DNA of 64,000 nt from Pseudomonas koreensis (GCF_025447595.1 NZ_JAOEJU010000003.1:248001-312000); one strand, 5' to 3'; positions 50,891 to 59,904 are shown, counted from the stretch's first letter. The notes: a model not told the origin generated them from the letters alone. Numbers and translations: made by a program.

Positions 50891-51769
50891 TCATAAACGA
50901 GTTTCAAGTACCAGCTTCATGAACGCCTCCGCCGCCGCACTGTGATAGTTGTTCTGGCGCCGCAACAACGCCGCTCCCCGCTGCGGCGCCTCGCTCTCGA
51001 CACACAACCGGCGCAGTGCCCGATCCTCGGTCGCAATCGCTTCCGGCAACATGGTCGCGATCGGCGCATGCCGGATCACTTCCAGCAACGTGCTTACAGA
51101 ATTCACCTCGATCTGCACTTTGGGAGTAATCCCGTGCTGACGGAAATATTCGTCAATCGATACTCGCGTGATGAAGTCCGGCGCCAGCAAGGCAAAATCC
51201 AGCTGCGCGATGTCACCCGGCGTCAGCACTGAATCGCTGTCATACAACGGATGCTCACGCCCGACCATCACCCCCAATATCTCGACAAACGCCGGAATGC
51301 ACTCAATGTCCGGATTGCGTACCGGCGTGAAGGCAATCGCGATATCCAGCGAGTCATCCGCCAGCCCGCCCTCGATGTCATCCATCGACAATTCGAAAAT
51401 CTCCAGGTGAATCCCCGGATACCGAATCACGTAATCGCGCACCAAAGGCCCGACCAGGTACGCCATGAACGTCGGCGTCATGGCCAGCCGCAACGAGCCT
51501 CGGGACAGATCTTTCACGTCATGCAACGCGCGCTTGCCCGCCTCCAGCTCAACCAGCACCCGCCGTGCGCACTCGATATAGGCCTGACCGGCATCAGTGG
51601 GTTTGACCGAGCGCGAGGTGCGATCGAACAGATCCACCCCGAGGCTTTCTTCCAGTTGGCGGATCTGTTGCGACAGGGTCGGCTGCGACACGTGCAGCGC
51701 CTCGGCCGCCCGGGTGAAGCCGCCGTGATCGGCCACGGCCAGCAGGTATCGCAAATGTCGCAGCAGCAT
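50891..51769 (-). CDS. cynR: CynR, LysR-type regulator of the cyanate operon
   Basis: A 292-residue LysR regulator. The N-terminal helix-turn-helix is LRHLRYLLAVADHGGFTRAAEALHVSQPTLSQQIRQLEESLG, and the substrate domain starts RGSLRLAMTPTFMAYLVGPLVRDYV. In E. coli CynR senses cyanate and activates cynTSX. I chose the ATG at 51769 (MLLRHLRY) because GGAG lies six bases upstream; an in-frame ATG twelve bases further up has none. The cynS gene starts divergently 120 bases away, the expected position of the CynR site. Confidence 0.9.
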   Translation of the reverse strand: MLLRHLRYLLAVADHGGFTRAAEALHVSQPTLSQQIRQLEESLGVDLFDRTSRSVKPTDAGQAYIECARRVLVELEAGKRALHDVKDLSRGSLRLAMTPTFMAYLVGPLVRDYVIRYPGIHLEIFELSMDDIEGGLADDSLDIAIAFTPVRNPDIECIPAFVEILGVMVGREHPLYDSDSVLTPGDIAQLDFALLAPDFITRVSIDEYFRQHGITPKVQIEVNSVSTLLEVIRHAPIATMLPEAIATEDRALRRLCVESEAPQRGAALLRRQNNYHSAAAEAFMKLVLETRL

Positions 51770-51889
51770 GGGACGCTCCATCTATAGGCAGTGCTTATGC
51801 TTTGCATTGTATATCGGTCTTGGACGCTATGGATCAATCGGCAGAAGATGAATCCCACACAGCAAGCCAACCCCGAAAGGAGAAGCACC

Positions 51890-52354
51890 ATGCAATCCCA
51901 AGCCTACAACGACAGCCGCATCGCCCTGACCACCCGCGCCCTGGATGCCAAGGCTCAGAAAAACCTGTCGTGGCAGGATCTGGCCGACGGCACCGGCCTG
52001 AGCCTGGCCTATGTCACCGCCGCCCTTCTCGGCCAGCATCCACTGCCGAAAGCCGCGGCCGAAGTGGTCGGCGACAAGCTTGAGCTGAGCGCCGAAGACG
52101 TCGCCGCCCTGCAAATCATCCCGCTGCGCGGCAGCCTCGACGGTGTGCCGACCGACCCGACCATCTACCGCTTCCACGAGATGATCCAGATCTACGGCAC
52201 CACCCTCAAAGCCCTGGTTCACGAACAGTTCGGCGACGGCATCATCAGCGCGATCAACTTCAAGCTCGACATCAAGAAAGTCGAAGACCCTGAAGGCGGT
52301 TCCCGCGCCGTGGTCACCCTCGACGGCAAGTTCCTCCCGCTGCGTCCGTTCTGA
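51890..52354 (+). CDS. cynS: Cyanase
   Basis: A 154-residue cyanate hydratase, converting cyanate and bicarbonate to ammonia and CO2. The catalytic residues Arg94, Glu97 and Ser120 are in place ([16 protein letters not shown]), each offset by two from E. coli. The N-terminal helical domain ([27 protein letters not shown]) is DNA-binding-like as in other cyanases. AAGGAG selects the ATG at 51890. A hairpin after the stop (52363-52387) may set the ratio to the downstream genes. Confidence 0.95.
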   Translation: MQSQAYNDSRIALTTRALDAKAQKNLSWQDLADGTGLSLAYVTAALLGQHPLPKAAAEVVGDKLELSAEDVAALQIIPLRGSLDGVPTDPTIYRFHEMIQIYGTTLKALVHEQFGDGIISAINFKLDIKKVEDPEGGSRAVVTLDGKFLPLRPF

Positions 52355-52362
52355 TCCATCCC

Positions 52363-52387
52363 GGGCCCGCACCCCGCGTGCGGGCCC
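52363..52387 (+). terminator. Hairpin between cynS and the DUF2790 gene
   Basis: GGGCCCGCA and TGCGGGCCC form a nine-base stem with a seven-base loop. There is no T-run, so it is more likely an attenuator or a 3' stabiliser than a full stop. Confidence 0.5.
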
Positions 52388-52438
52388 CTCCAAACCTGAA
52401 TCGCCAAGTCGTCACCACATCTGTCTGGAGGCTGCCCC

Positions 52439-52675
52439 ATGCAAAAAATTCTGTTGACCCTGGCCCTGCTCGCCGGCCTTGCCGCCCAGGCCCAGGCTGA
52501 TGAAGAGGCCGTCGCCTATCGCTACGGCATGTCTCTGGACATCGCTGAAGTCGTGAGCATCACCCCGGTCGCCGACATCTGCGGCGTGGTGCCGGTCGAG
52601 ATGACCTACCTCGACAGCCACGGCGCAAAACACATTCTTCAATACAGCGAATTCGGCACCGGCTGTTCGAACTGA
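52439..52675 (+). CDS. DUF2790 small exported protein inside the cyanate operon
   Basis: A 78-residue protein with a signal peptide (about 1-20, ending AQA) and a mature domain with two cysteines: [17 protein letters not shown] and EFGTGC. This is the DUF2790 pattern; a second copy lies at 59635. It sits between cynS and cynT on the same strand, with GGAG before its ATG and eleven bases before the next gene, so it is co-expressed with cyanate detoxification. Its function is unknown; family members are usually found beside two-component or copper genes. Confidence 0.83.
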   Translation: MQKILLTLALLAGLAAQAQADEEAVAYRYGMSLDIAEVVSITPVADICGVVPVEMTYLDSHGAKHILQYSEFGTGCSN

Positions 52676-52686
52676 GAGGACACACC

Positions 52687-53346
52687 ATGAAAAACCTGAT
52701 CGAAGGCTTCCTGAAGTTCCAGAACGAAGCGTTTCCACAACGCACCGAGCTGTTCAAACACCTGGCGACTACCCAAACCCCGGGCACCTTGTTCATCACC
52801 TGCTCCGACAGCCGCGTCGTCCCGGAACTGCTGACCCAGCAAGAACCTGGCGAGCTGTTCGTGATCCGCAATGCCGGCAATATCGTGCCGTCCTACAGCC
52901 CGCATCCGGGTGGGGTTTCGGCAACGGTGGAATACGCGGTAGCCGTGCTCGGCGTGACCGACATCGTGATCTGCGGCCACTCCGATTGCGGCGCCATGAC
53001 TGCCATCGCTCAGTGCAAATGCATGGATCATCTGCCCGCCGTCAGCGGCTGGTTGCAACACGCCGAGTCGGCGAAAGTGGTCAACGAATCGCGGCCGCAC
53101 GCCAATGATGCGGCCAAGCTGAGTTCAATGGTGCGGGAAAACGTGATCGCGCAACTGGCGAACATCCAGACTCACCCGAGCGTGCGCCTGGCCCAGGAGA
53201 AACGCCTGCTGAATCTGCATGGCTGGGTCTACGACATCGAGACCGGTTCCATCGACGCGCTGAGTGCCGACCGCCGTACCTTCGTCTCGCTGGCGGAGCA
53301 ACCGTCAACGTGCGCGGTGTACGGTCAGGCAGTCGATGCTGCTTGA
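52687..53346 (+). CDS. cynT: Beta-class carbonic anhydrase of the cyanate operon
   Basis: A 219-residue beta-carbonic anhydrase. Zinc ligands Cys39, His98 and Cys101 and catalytic Asp41/Arg43 are seen in [10 protein letters not shown] and [10 protein letters not shown]. It resupplies bicarbonate to cyanase, whose reaction releases CO2, as in the E. coli cyn operon. GAGG lies before its ATG. The gene order cynR<- ->cynS-DUF2790-cynT is a variant of the classic cynTSX order. A terminator follows. Confidence 0.92.
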   Translation: MKNLIEGFLKFQNEAFPQRTELFKHLATTQTPGTLFITCSDSRVVPELLTQQEPGELFVIRNAGNIVPSYSPHPGGVSATVEYAVAVLGVTDIVICGHSDCGAMTAIAQCKCMDHLPAVSGWLQHAESAKVVNESRPHANDAAKLSSMVRENVIAQLANIQTHPSVRLAQEKRLLNLHGWVYDIETGSIDALSADRRTFVSLAEQPSTCAVYGQAVDAA

Positions 53347-53352
53347 AAACAC

Positions 53353-53385
53353 AACGCCGCGCCCGTCATTGCGACGGGCGCGGCG
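53353..53385. terminator. Bidirectional intrinsic terminator
   Basis: A long G/C stem, CGCCGCGCCCGTC and GACGGGCGCGGCG with a short loop, between two convergent genes, followed by TTGTT. Confidence 0.8.
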
Positions 53386-53394
53386 TTGTTCTGT

Positions 53395-54897
53395 TCAGCG
53401 TTTTACGCCCAGATCGATCTGCGTCATGCGGCTGCGTACGGTGAACACACCGTCGCCGGAAAGGATCGCGCTGCGGGCAAACAACCGGCCGCTTTCCCAG
53501 TTCGAAAGGCCCAGTTCCGGCTTGTTCAGCGCGTACTGACCATCGACCCAACGGGTGATCCCGTTACCCACGAACGGCGCGTTGACCGCGCTGTAGAAGC
53601 GCTCCTGGACCGCCGCGTCTTCACTTATCAGCGATACAGTGAATTGCGGGCTGTAGCGATTGAACAGCGCGATGGCCTGATCCAGATCGTCGACGATCAT
53701 CAGGCTGGTTTCCGGGGTTTCTTCCCATTCCCACTCGCGGCCCAGTTGAGCTTCCGGCAAAGGTTCGGCCAGGGCTTCGGTCTGGTAACCCTCGGCGCGA
53801 TAGACCTCGACCGTCGCGTTCCGCCAGTCGCTCGGCAGATAGCTTTCGCTGCCTTCGACGATGTGCAATTTGCAGCCCTGACCGCGCGCGGCACCGGCCT
53901 GCTGCAAGGCGTCGAGGAACAGCGGCACCAGTTCGGCAGCACGGTCACGCTGGATCAGGCAGACGTTCAGCGTGTTGCAAACCTTGCGATCCAGCGAGTT
54001 GCGCACCACAGCGGCGAAGCGTGTGGCGTCGGCATCACGATCAGCGATCAGCCACGCACCACCGGTGCCGTGCAGGCTGACGGCGGTGCCGGCCTGCTGG
54101 GCGATGCTGCCCAGCTGACTGACAGCACGGCCAGAACCACGGGCCACCGCCAGCGACAGACGCCGGTCGGCAAACATCGCCCAACCGGCGGCGTGGTTGA
54201 CGCTCTCCACCAGCGACACCGCACCCGCCGGCAGACCGGCATCGGCCAGCGCCGGGTTCAGGGCGTGGGTAACGATGGCTTGCGCGGTGCCCAGCGCATC
54301 GCTGCCAATCCGCAGCACGGCGGTGTTGCCGGTGCGCAGTACGCCAGCAGCGTCAGCGAAAACATTCGGTCGACCTTCGAACACGAACGCGACGATGCCC
54401 AGCGGCGACACCACTTGCTCGACCTTCCAGCCGTCATGCTCGACGCTGCTGATTACTTTGCCACGGGTGGCCGGCGCATCACGCCAGGCGCGCAGACCGG
54501 CGATCATGTCGCGGCGCATGCGCTCGTCGGCGAGCAAACGGGTGGTGGAACGACCGCGAGCCTTGGCCCGCTCGATGTCGGCGAGGTTGGCGGTTTCGAT
54601 CAGCGCCCAGGCGTCCGGGTTTTCCAGGCGTTGGGCGAACAGATCGAAGAAGCGGCTGATGGCCTCATCCGATACAGCGGACAACGCGGTAAACGCCGCC
54701 GCTGCGCGCTCTATCGCCACCGACGCCGCCTGTTGATCCACCACCGGAATCAGCAACAGCTCGCCGCTCACCTGCTCCACCAACAGATGGTCGCCGGGTC
54801 GGAAACGCTCGGCCAGTTCGGGGCTGACCACGGTGACGCGGTTACCGGCGAAAGGGATAGCCGTGCCAGCGACGAGACGTTCGAGCGCGAGAGACAT
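53395..54897 (-). CDS. ProA-like aldehyde dehydrogenase
   Basis: A 500-residue protein of the aldehyde dehydrogenase superfamily, closest to gamma-glutamyl phosphate reductase ProA: VVSPLGIVAFVFEGRPNVFADAAGVLRTGNTAVLRIGSDALGTAQAI, and the Cys region LDRKVCNTLNVCLIQ. It is about 80 residues longer than typical ProA, with an extra N-terminal region (residues 1-70). It could make glutamate semialdehyde or act on another acyl phosphate. Its start at 54897 is close to the convergent region; no proB is nearby. Function is inferred only from the fold. Confidence 0.75.
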   Translation of the reverse strand: MSLALERLVAGTAIPFAGNRVTVVSPELAERFRPGDHLLVEQVSGELLLIPVVDQQAASVAIERAAAAFTALSAVSDEAISRFFDLFAQRLENPDAWALIETANLADIERAKARGRSTTRLLADERMRRDMIAGLRAWRDAPATRGKVISSVEHDGWKVEQVVSPLGIVAFVFEGRPNVFADAAGVLRTGNTAVLRIGSDALGTAQAIVTHALNPALADAGLPAGAVSLVESVNHAAGWAMFADRRLSLAVARGSGRAVSQLGSIAQQAGTAVSLHGTGGAWLIADRDADATRFAAVVRNSLDRKVCNTLNVCLIQRDRAAELVPLFLDALQQAGAARGQGCKLHIVEGSESYLPSDWRNATVEVYRAEGYQTEALAEPLPEAQLGREWEWEETPETSLMIVDDLDQAIALFNRYSPQFTVSLISEDAAVQERFYSAVNAPFVGNGITRWVDGQYALNKPELGLSNWESGRLFARSAILSGDGVFTVRSRMTQIDLGVKR

Positions 54898-54966
54898 GGA
54901 GCGGATTCACCATATTGAGGGCGGCCGGAAAATGTATAGGTTGGCCTCCCTCAAAGCAACATGGCC

Positions 54967-55875
54967 TCAGAACACCGACCAGCCAATCCGCGAACTGAGC
55001 ATTTCCAGCGCTGCCATCCCCGCCAGCGAATTGCCCGCCGTGTTCAGCTCCGGCGACCACACGCACACCGTGAACTGCCCCGGCACCACTGCGACGATGC
55101 CGCCACCGACGCCGCTCTTGCCCGGCAAGCCGACGCGGTAGGCGAAGTTACCGGCCTCGTCGTAAAGACCGCTGGTGGCCATGATCGAATTGACTTGCTG
55201 GGTCTGGCGGCGAGTAAGTATCTGCTCGCCGCTGTGCTTGCAGAACCCGTCGTTGGCCAGGAAACAGAACGCCCGGGCCAGATCGATGCAGCTCATGCGC
55301 AACGCGCAGTGGCTGAAATAGCTGCGCAACACCGCTTCGACATCGTTGTGGAAATTGCCGAAGGATTGCATCAGGTACGCCATCGCCGCGTTGCGCGCGC
55401 GGTGCTGGTATTCGGAGTCGGCGACCTTGCCGTCGACCATCACCTGCGGGTTGCCCGACAGCCGCCGCACGAAGTCGCGCATCGACAACGCCGGCGCCGC
55501 AAAGCGTGACTGGTTGATGTCGCAGATCACCAGCGCGCCGGCATTGATGAACGGGTTGCGCGGACGGCCGCGTTCGAACTCCAGCTGCACCAGCGAGTTG
55601 AACGGCTGGCCGGACGGCTCGTGGCCCAGGCGTTCCCAGATCGCCTCGCCGGAATGTTCAATGGCCTGCACCAGGCTGAACACCTTGGAAATACTTTGCA
55701 CCGAGAACGGCGTCTCGGCGTCGCCGGCGCAATACATCTCGCCGTCGTTGCCATACACGGCGATGCCCAATTGATTGGCCGGCACGGTGCCGAGGGCGGG
55801 AATGTAGTCAGCCACCTTGCCCTGCCCGATCAGGGGCCGGACAGCGTCAAGGATCTCGTTCAACAGCGCTTGCAT
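54967..55875 (-). CDS. glsA: Glutaminase
   Basis: A 302-residue serine-dependent beta-lactamase-like glutaminase that hydrolyses glutamine to glutamate and ammonia. The catalytic Ser61 and Lys64 lie in [12 protein letters not shown]; other conserved stretches are [57 protein letters not shown] place the start at ATG 55875, giving the usual family length; the upstream open frame runs into a REP element and is not coding. The ribosome site is weak. Confidence 0.92.
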   Translation of the reverse strand: MQALLNEILDAVRPLIGQGKVADYIPALGTVPANQLGIAVYGNDGEMYCAGDAETPFSVQSISKVFSLVQAIEHSGEAIWERLGHEPSGQPFNSLVQLEFERGRPRNPFINAGALVICDINQSRFAAPALSMRDFVRRLSGNPQVMVDGKVADSEYQHRARNAAMAYLMQSFGNFHNDVEAVLRSYFSHCALRMSCIDLARAFCFLANDGFCKHSGEQILTRRQTQQVNSIMATSGLYDEAGNFAYRVGLPGKSGVGGGIVAVVPGQFTVCVWSPELNTAGNSLAGMAALEMLSSRIGWSVF

Positions 55876-55975
55876 GCCGGGTTCCGAAGTCTCGCCCCAT
55901 GGGATTGCGGGGACACCGTGGCTAGACGCTGCGGGTCTGAGGCAAATCACACATTCGGAATAATTGGAGATCCAG

Positions 55976-56064
55976 TGTGGGAGCGAGCCTGCTCGCGATG
56001 AGGCCAGCACAGCCAGCAGCCTCGGTGCCTGACCCACCGCTATCGCGAGCAGGCTCGCTCCCAC
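55976..56064. repeat. REP pair
   Basis: Inverted REP units at 55976-56002 and 56040-56064 (TGTGGGAGCGAGCCTGCTCG and its complement) lie between the glutaminase and the EGKCG peptide gene. Confidence 0.9.
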
Positions 56065-56081
56065 TGTTTTTGCGCATGCTG

Positions 56082-56179
56082 TGTATCGCAGTGTGTACGG
56101 CCCGACGCCCGACACATCCCGCGCACAAATCCGGCCCTCTGCGACACATCACCGATACAGCCCGGCGTTCAAATGAACC
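56082..56179 (+). promoter_or_regulatory. Promoter block of the EGKCG peptide gene, shared with 4342-4439
   Basis: TGTATCGCnnTGTnTA starts at 56082, GAnACnTnnCnCG lies at 56111, and a longer block from 56144 contains ATCAnCGATACA, GCGTT and AATGAACC. Spacing is identical to that in front of the VAE-repeat gene, without gaps: 71 bases between the first two anchors and 19 to the last. Coding sequences of the two genes are unrelated, so this likeness is regulatory. Confidence 0.65.
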
Positions 56180-56237
56180 TGTCGATCGGCAGCCCCGATC
56201 AAGCCTTTGAACTCACACATCGCATCGGAGATTCACC

Positions 56238-56441
56238 ATGACCAAGCGCTCGAAAACCTCCCTGACTCTGGGCCTGCTGCTTGCCGGTGGCCTGGCCCTG
56301 TCCAACGCCGCTTCAGCTTCCGAAGCGTTCAGCGTCAAGCAACTGGATCACGGCTACAGCCAGACCCAGGCCAAGGCCGACACGGCGGAAAAAACTTCGG
56401 AAGGCAAATGCGGCGAAGGCAAGTGCGGCGCTGGCGAGTAA
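56238..56441 (+). CDS. HvfA-like RiPP metallophore precursor with two EGKCG motifs
   Basis: A 67-residue exported peptide: signal peptide about 1-28 (ending SNAASAS), a short spacer (EAFSVKQLDHGYSQTQAKAD), and a C-terminus with EGKCGEGKCG, Cys58 and Cys63. Repeated EGKCG cysteines are the mark of HvfA/bufferin precursors, whose cysteines become oxazolone/thioamide groups that bind copper when DUF692 and DUF2063 enzymes act on them. Those genes are not in the window; only a DoxX-type partner follows. GGAG precedes the ATG. A terminator hairpin lies between the two genes. Confidence 0.75.
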   Translation: MTKRSKTSLTLGLLLAGGLALSNAASASEAFSVKQLDHGYSQTQAKADTAEKTSEGKCGEGKCGAGE

Positions 56442-56450
56442 CCCTTTTCA

Positions 56451-56479
56451 CGGGGCACGTTGGTGCCCCGTTTTCTTTT
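56451..56479 (+). terminator. Intrinsic terminator/attenuator between precursor and DoxX genes
   Basis: CGGGGCAC and GTGCCCCG with a GTTG loop are followed by TTTTCTTTT. It would allow much precursor and little DoxX mRNA. Confidence 0.8.
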
Positions 56480-56498
56480 GAATGAATGGAGCCTTCCC

Positions 56499-57014
56499 AT
56501 GACCACAGCTCTCTCGTCGGCCGTCAAAGGCCTGCACCTGAACCTCGACCGCGCCGGCCAGTGGCTCGCACCGCTGACCCTGCGCCTGTTCATCGCCTGG
56601 GAATTCTTCGAATCCGGGCTGGAGAAACTCAACGGCCAGAACTGGTTCGAAGACATCCAGGAGCGGTTCCCGTTTCCCTTCGATCGCCTGCCGGCGACGC
56701 TGAACTGGGAGCTGTCGATGTGGGCCGAGCTGATCTGCGCGCTGGCGATCCTGATCGGATTCGGCACGCGGATTTCGGCGATTTCGCTGATGGTCGTAAC
56801 CGTCGTCGCCACCGCAGCCGTCCACTGGCCGGCGGACTGGTCATCGTTGAGTGAGCTGGCCCAGGGTTACGCGATCACCAACAAGGGCTTCGGCAACTTC
56901 AAGCTGCCGGCAATCTATCTGGCTGCGCTGGTGCCGCTGGTGTTTGCCGGGGCCGGCAAGTTGAGCGTGGATGCGTGGCTGGCGCGGTTCTTCTGGAAAC
57001 GCGCCAGCCGCTGA
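56499..57014 (+). CDS. DoxX family protein, HvfX-type RiPP partner
   Basis: A 171-residue membrane protein with four hydrophobic segments. Its beginning [36 protein letters not shown] and the following helices ([59 protein letters not shown]) fit DoxX, and in particular the HvfX form found next to HvfA/B/C. GGAG seven bases upstream selects the ATG at 56499. It follows the EGKCG precursor after a terminator, so a fraction of transcripts reads through. Known HvfX members are proposed to help maturation of the copper-binding peptide; here the main enzymes are missing. Confidence 0.75.
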   Translation: MTTALSSAVKGLHLNLDRAGQWLAPLTLRLFIAWEFFESGLEKLNGQNWFEDIQERFPFPFDRLPATLNWELSMWAELICALAILIGFGTRISAISLMVVTVVATAAVHWPADWSSLSELAQGYAITNKGFGNFKLPAIYLAALVPLVFAGAGKLSVDAWLARFFWKRASR

Positions 57015-57017
57015 GGA

Positions 57018-58622
57018 TCAATGCGCCCGGTCCAGCCCGGCCAGCAACGCGCTGTCGCGGCTGTAGATGTCCGGCGCGTAGAGTACGCGGCCCTGACTGT
57101 CGACCTGCGCCGTCCAGTAGGTCATCAGGATCGGCACCGGGTTGCTCAACCGGAACTCGTGAGTGGTGCCGGTGGCGAGCAAGGTGTCGGTGCGGGCAAT
57201 CTCCGCCGGGCTTAACAGGAAGTCGCGCAGCTTCATCGGATGCTCGACCCGCACGCAGCCGGAGCTGAACGCCCGTGGCCCCTTGTCGAACAGCGCCTTG
57301 CTCGGCGTGTCATGCAGGTACACCGAGAACGGGTTGGGGAACCGAATGACCATCTGCCCCAGCGGGTTGCGCGGCCCGGCGTCCTGACGCAGAAGGATGT
57401 TGCCGGGGTTGTCCCAGTCGATGTCGGCGGCGGCCAGCGGCTGGCCGTTGGCGTCGAGCACTTGCAGATTCTGACGGCTGAGGAAGGTCTGGTCCTTGCG
57501 GATCTCCGGCAGTTTGTCTTCCTTCCAGATGGTCGGCGGCACGGTCCAGGTCGGGTTGAGTGTCAGACGCGTGACCCGGGATTTGAGCAACGGGGTCTGG
57601 CGTTCGGCGCGACCGACCTGGGTACGGGTCTGCCACACCGGCAGGCCACCCTGATACAGCGTCAATTCGGCAGCGGCGACGTTGACCAGCAAACCGTCCG
57701 GCTCCATGTCCTGAGCCATCCAGCGGAAACGTTCGAGATTGACCCGTAGCTGTTCGCGTCGGGTCAGCGGACTGATGTTGAGTTCGGCAATCGTCCCCGG
57801 CCCCACCACCCCGTCAGCCTGCAATGAGTGAGTGGCCTGAAAACTTTTCACCGCCGCGACCAGTGCGCCGTGATAGGCGTTGTCCGGCGTGGCGACTGCA
57901 CTGCTCAGATAACCTTCACTGTGGAGCCGCCGAGCCAGTTCCGGCACACGCTTGTCTTCCATGTCCGGACGCAGCAACGGGCCGTTGCCCACCGACGTCC
58001 ATTGGGGCAAGGCTTGCAGGCGCTGCGCCGCATACAGGTGGCGCAGATTCTGATATTGCGCCAGACGCGGACGGGCCAGATCGAAGGCGGCTGGAATGTT
58101 GCGCATGCCCGGCACGGCGATGGCAAGCAATTCAACCTGACGGTCGCGTGGCGTTTCGTCGGAATGCCACAAGGGTTCGAAGTGTGATTGCAACAGGCGC
58201 CCGTAATGCAAATCCTGCAAGGCCTGGAGGTAGTAGCGGCTGATCTCGATGTCGGCGCACAGCTCGCCGTCGTGCGGCGCGGTGAGCGCCACCGGATAAC
58301 GTGTCGGGTTCAAGCCATCGTCGGCCAACAGCTGCAATTGCGCATGCAAGGCCGGCAATTGCCCGCCATCCGCCCACACCGGCATCCAGTCCTGTTGCTG
58401 ATAGAACGCCCGCAACTGATCCAGCGCCGGTCCATTGAGACGGGTGCCGATTGCCGGACATGCCAACGGCAGATCGAGCAAAACGGCCTGCAGCGGACTT
58501 TGCGGCTCGACCGGCATTTCAGCCGGCGGCACCGGCAATGGCGCAAGCGGCTCCTCGGCGCAAGCGACAAACGGCGCAGCGAGCAAACAAATGCTCAAGT
58601 AGCATGCATACTTTTTGAACAA
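57018..58622 (-). CDS. L,D-transpeptidase family protein (YcbB/LdtD type)
   Basis: A 534-residue exported enzyme that forms 3-3 cross-links between tetrapeptide stems of peptidoglycan. The signal peptide is about 1-22 (ending FVACA). A peptidoglycan-binding domain lies about 222-285 (ELARRLHSEGYLS ... FQATHSLQADGVVGPGTIAELN). The YkuD catalytic domain is at about 310-470, with His437 in YLHDTPSKALF and catalytic Cys456 in AFSSGCVRVEHP. The length and layout match LdtD. It is monocistronic and convergent with the DoxX gene, with three bases between stops. Confidence 0.9.
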   Translation of the reverse strand: MFKKYACYLSICLLAAPFVACAEEPLAPLPVPPAEMPVEPQSPLQAVLLDLPLACPAIGTRLNGPALDQLRAFYQQQDWMPVWADGGQLPALHAQLQLLADDGLNPTRYPVALTAPHDGELCADIEISRYYLQALQDLHYGRLLQSHFEPLWHSDETPRDRQVELLAIAVPGMRNIPAAFDLARPRLAQYQNLRHLYAAQRLQALPQWTSVGNGPLLRPDMEDKRVPELARRLHSEGYLSSAVATPDNAYHGALVAAVKSFQATHSLQADGVVGPGTIAELNISPLTRREQLRVNLERFRWMAQDMEPDGLLVNVAAAELTLYQGGLPVWQTRTQVGRAERQTPLLKSRVTRLTLNPTWTVPPTIWKEDKLPEIRKDQTFLSRQNLQVLDANGQPLAAADIDWDNPGNILLRQDAGPRNPLGQMVIRFPNPFSVYLHDTPSKALFDKGPRAFSSGCVRVEHPMKLRDFLLSPAEIARTDTLLATGTTHEFRLSNPVPILMTYWTAQVDSQGRVLYAPDIYSRDSALLAGLDRAH

Positions 58623-58773
58623 CTGCTTTACTCCAATCCATGGCCGTCCTGATTGACGGTCAACCTTACCTCAGGTGCGGTGAACAGTCAGGCCCGATTC
58701 GCGGGCCTGCCGGGGACGACTGGACGTCAGGAGCCTAAGTGCCAAACAAGTAGCAAGTGGAGACTCACTTTAA

Positions 58774-59487
58774 ATGTTGACGTTTTTGCGCCGACTTCTG
58801 CTGACTGCCACCGCCATTGGCGTGCTGACCAGCCCCGTTTTTGCCGCCGGCACCTCTTCGCCGGTTCTGTACACCAGCCTCGCCCACGCCGCTCCGGAAC
58901 TCAATCCCCAGGCGCTGAAAGGTGCCTTGAACGCCATGCAATGTGCGATCAACAACGGCGCGAAGCAGTCCCGTCATCTGGCGATCATCGACTACTCGCA
59001 GCCGTCCACCGAACGCCGCTTGTGGATCTTCGACCTGACACGCAAGACATTGGTGTTGCGCGACCTGGTGGCCCACGGTTCGAACTCCGGGGAAAACTTC
59101 GCCACCCGCTTCTCCAACCGTGAAGGCAGTTTTCAATCCAGCCTCGGCCTGTTCCGCACCCAGGAAAGTTACCAGGGCACTCACGGTTACTCGCTGCGCA
59201 TGGACGGTCTGGAGCCCGGCGTCAACGATATGGCCCGTGACCGCGCCATCGTGATCCACGCCGCCGACTACGTGAACCCGTTCTGGAGCAAACGTACGGG
59301 CCGCCTGGGCCGCAGCCAGGGTTGCCCGGCCGTGCGGCCACAGGTCGCCAAACGGGTGATCGACAGCCTGAAGAATGGCCAATTCATGTTCTCCTGGTAC
59401 CCGGATCAGCAGTGGCTGAAATCCTCGCCGTACCTCAACTGCCAGCCACAACAGATCGCGAGCATTCTCAGCACCCACGCCAGCTGA
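58774..59487 (+). CDS. Murein L,D-transpeptidase catalytic domain protein (YkuD_2 type)
   Basis: A 237-residue exported protein with a signal peptide (about 1-25, ending VFAAG) and a YkuD_2 type domain. The active site has His162 in AIVIHAADYVNP and Cys184 in GRSQGCPAVRP. The protein begins STERRLWIFDLTRKTLVLRDLVAHGSNSGENFATRFSNREGSF, typical of this family. It is divergent from the LdtD-like gene with a 151-base gap, so both wall enzymes may share control. A role in cell-wall cross-linking or lipoprotein attachment is inferred. Confidence 0.88.
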   Translation: MLTFLRRLLLTATAIGVLTSPVFAAGTSSPVLYTSLAHAAPELNPQALKGALNAMQCAINNGAKQSRHLAIIDYSQPSTERRLWIFDLTRKTLVLRDLVAHGSNSGENFATRFSNREGSFQSSLGLFRTQESYQGTHGYSLRMDGLEPGVNDMARDRAIVIHAADYVNPFWSKRTGRLGRSQGCPAVRPQVAKRVIDSLKNGQFMFSWYPDQQWLKSSPYLNCQPQQIASILSTHAS

Positions 59488-59493
59488 ATACTC

Positions 59494-59517
59494 TGTGGGA
59501 GTGCGCTGGCTTCCACA
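59494..59517. repeat. Single degenerate REP-like hairpin
   Basis: TGTGGGAGTGCGCTGGCTTCCACA, cut here to its arms TGTGG and CCACA around a GC centre, seven bases after the YkuD_2 stop. It resembles half a REP pair and may end the transcript. Confidence 0.5.
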
Positions 59518-59528
59518 GGTTCGGTTTA

Positions 59529-59543
59529 TTACAGATTTGTCAT
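59529..59543. promoter_or_regulatory. CopR/CzcR-type box
   Basis: TTACA-GATT-TGTCAT fits the heavy-metal regulator consensus of two half-sites with a four-base spacer (TTACAnnnnTGTxAT). It lies 92 bases before the DUF2790 gene of the two-component operon, so autoregulation by the encoded regulator is likely. Confidence 0.6.
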
Positions 59544-59634
59544 CGAGTTGTCGGTTTGCCGAGCGGATCGCCCGGTAGCTTGAAGTTATCCCGGCCAGAA
59601 CGCCGATCAACTTCAACGACTCGAGTGACCCATC

Positions 59635-59892
59635 ATGAAAACCCTGATCCTCGCCTTCACCGCCCTCCTCGCCACCGGTTCCGTGTTCGCCGCGCCAGCA
59701 CCGGACGCTGCCGTCATTCATGACAAAACCGGCTTCTTCGTGCACCTGGATGTCGACAAAGTCATCTCCAGCACCGATATTTCCCAGGCTTGCGGCGTGA
59801 TCCCCGCGCAGCTCAACTACCTCGACCACCAGGGCCGTGAACATGTGCTGGACTATCAAGTGCAAGGCAGCGGCTGCATCAATGACAATTGA
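59635..59892 (+). CDS. DUF2790 small exported protein
   Basis: An 85-residue protein: signal peptide about 1-19 (ending VFA), then a domain with two cysteines, QACGVIPAQLNYLDHQGREHVLDYQVQGSGC. It is a paralogue of the protein at 52439 and belongs to DUF2790. It lies thirteen bases upstream of the metal-type response regulator, on the same strand, the usual place of DUF2790 genes. Its role is unknown; a periplasmic metal-linked part in signalling is a guess. Confidence 0.85.
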   Translation: MKTLILAFTALLATGSVFAAPAPDAAVIHDKTGFFVHLDVDKVISSTDISQACGVIPAQLNYLDHQGREHVLDYQVQGSGCINDN

Positions 59893-59904
59893 GGCACAGT
59901 GCCC

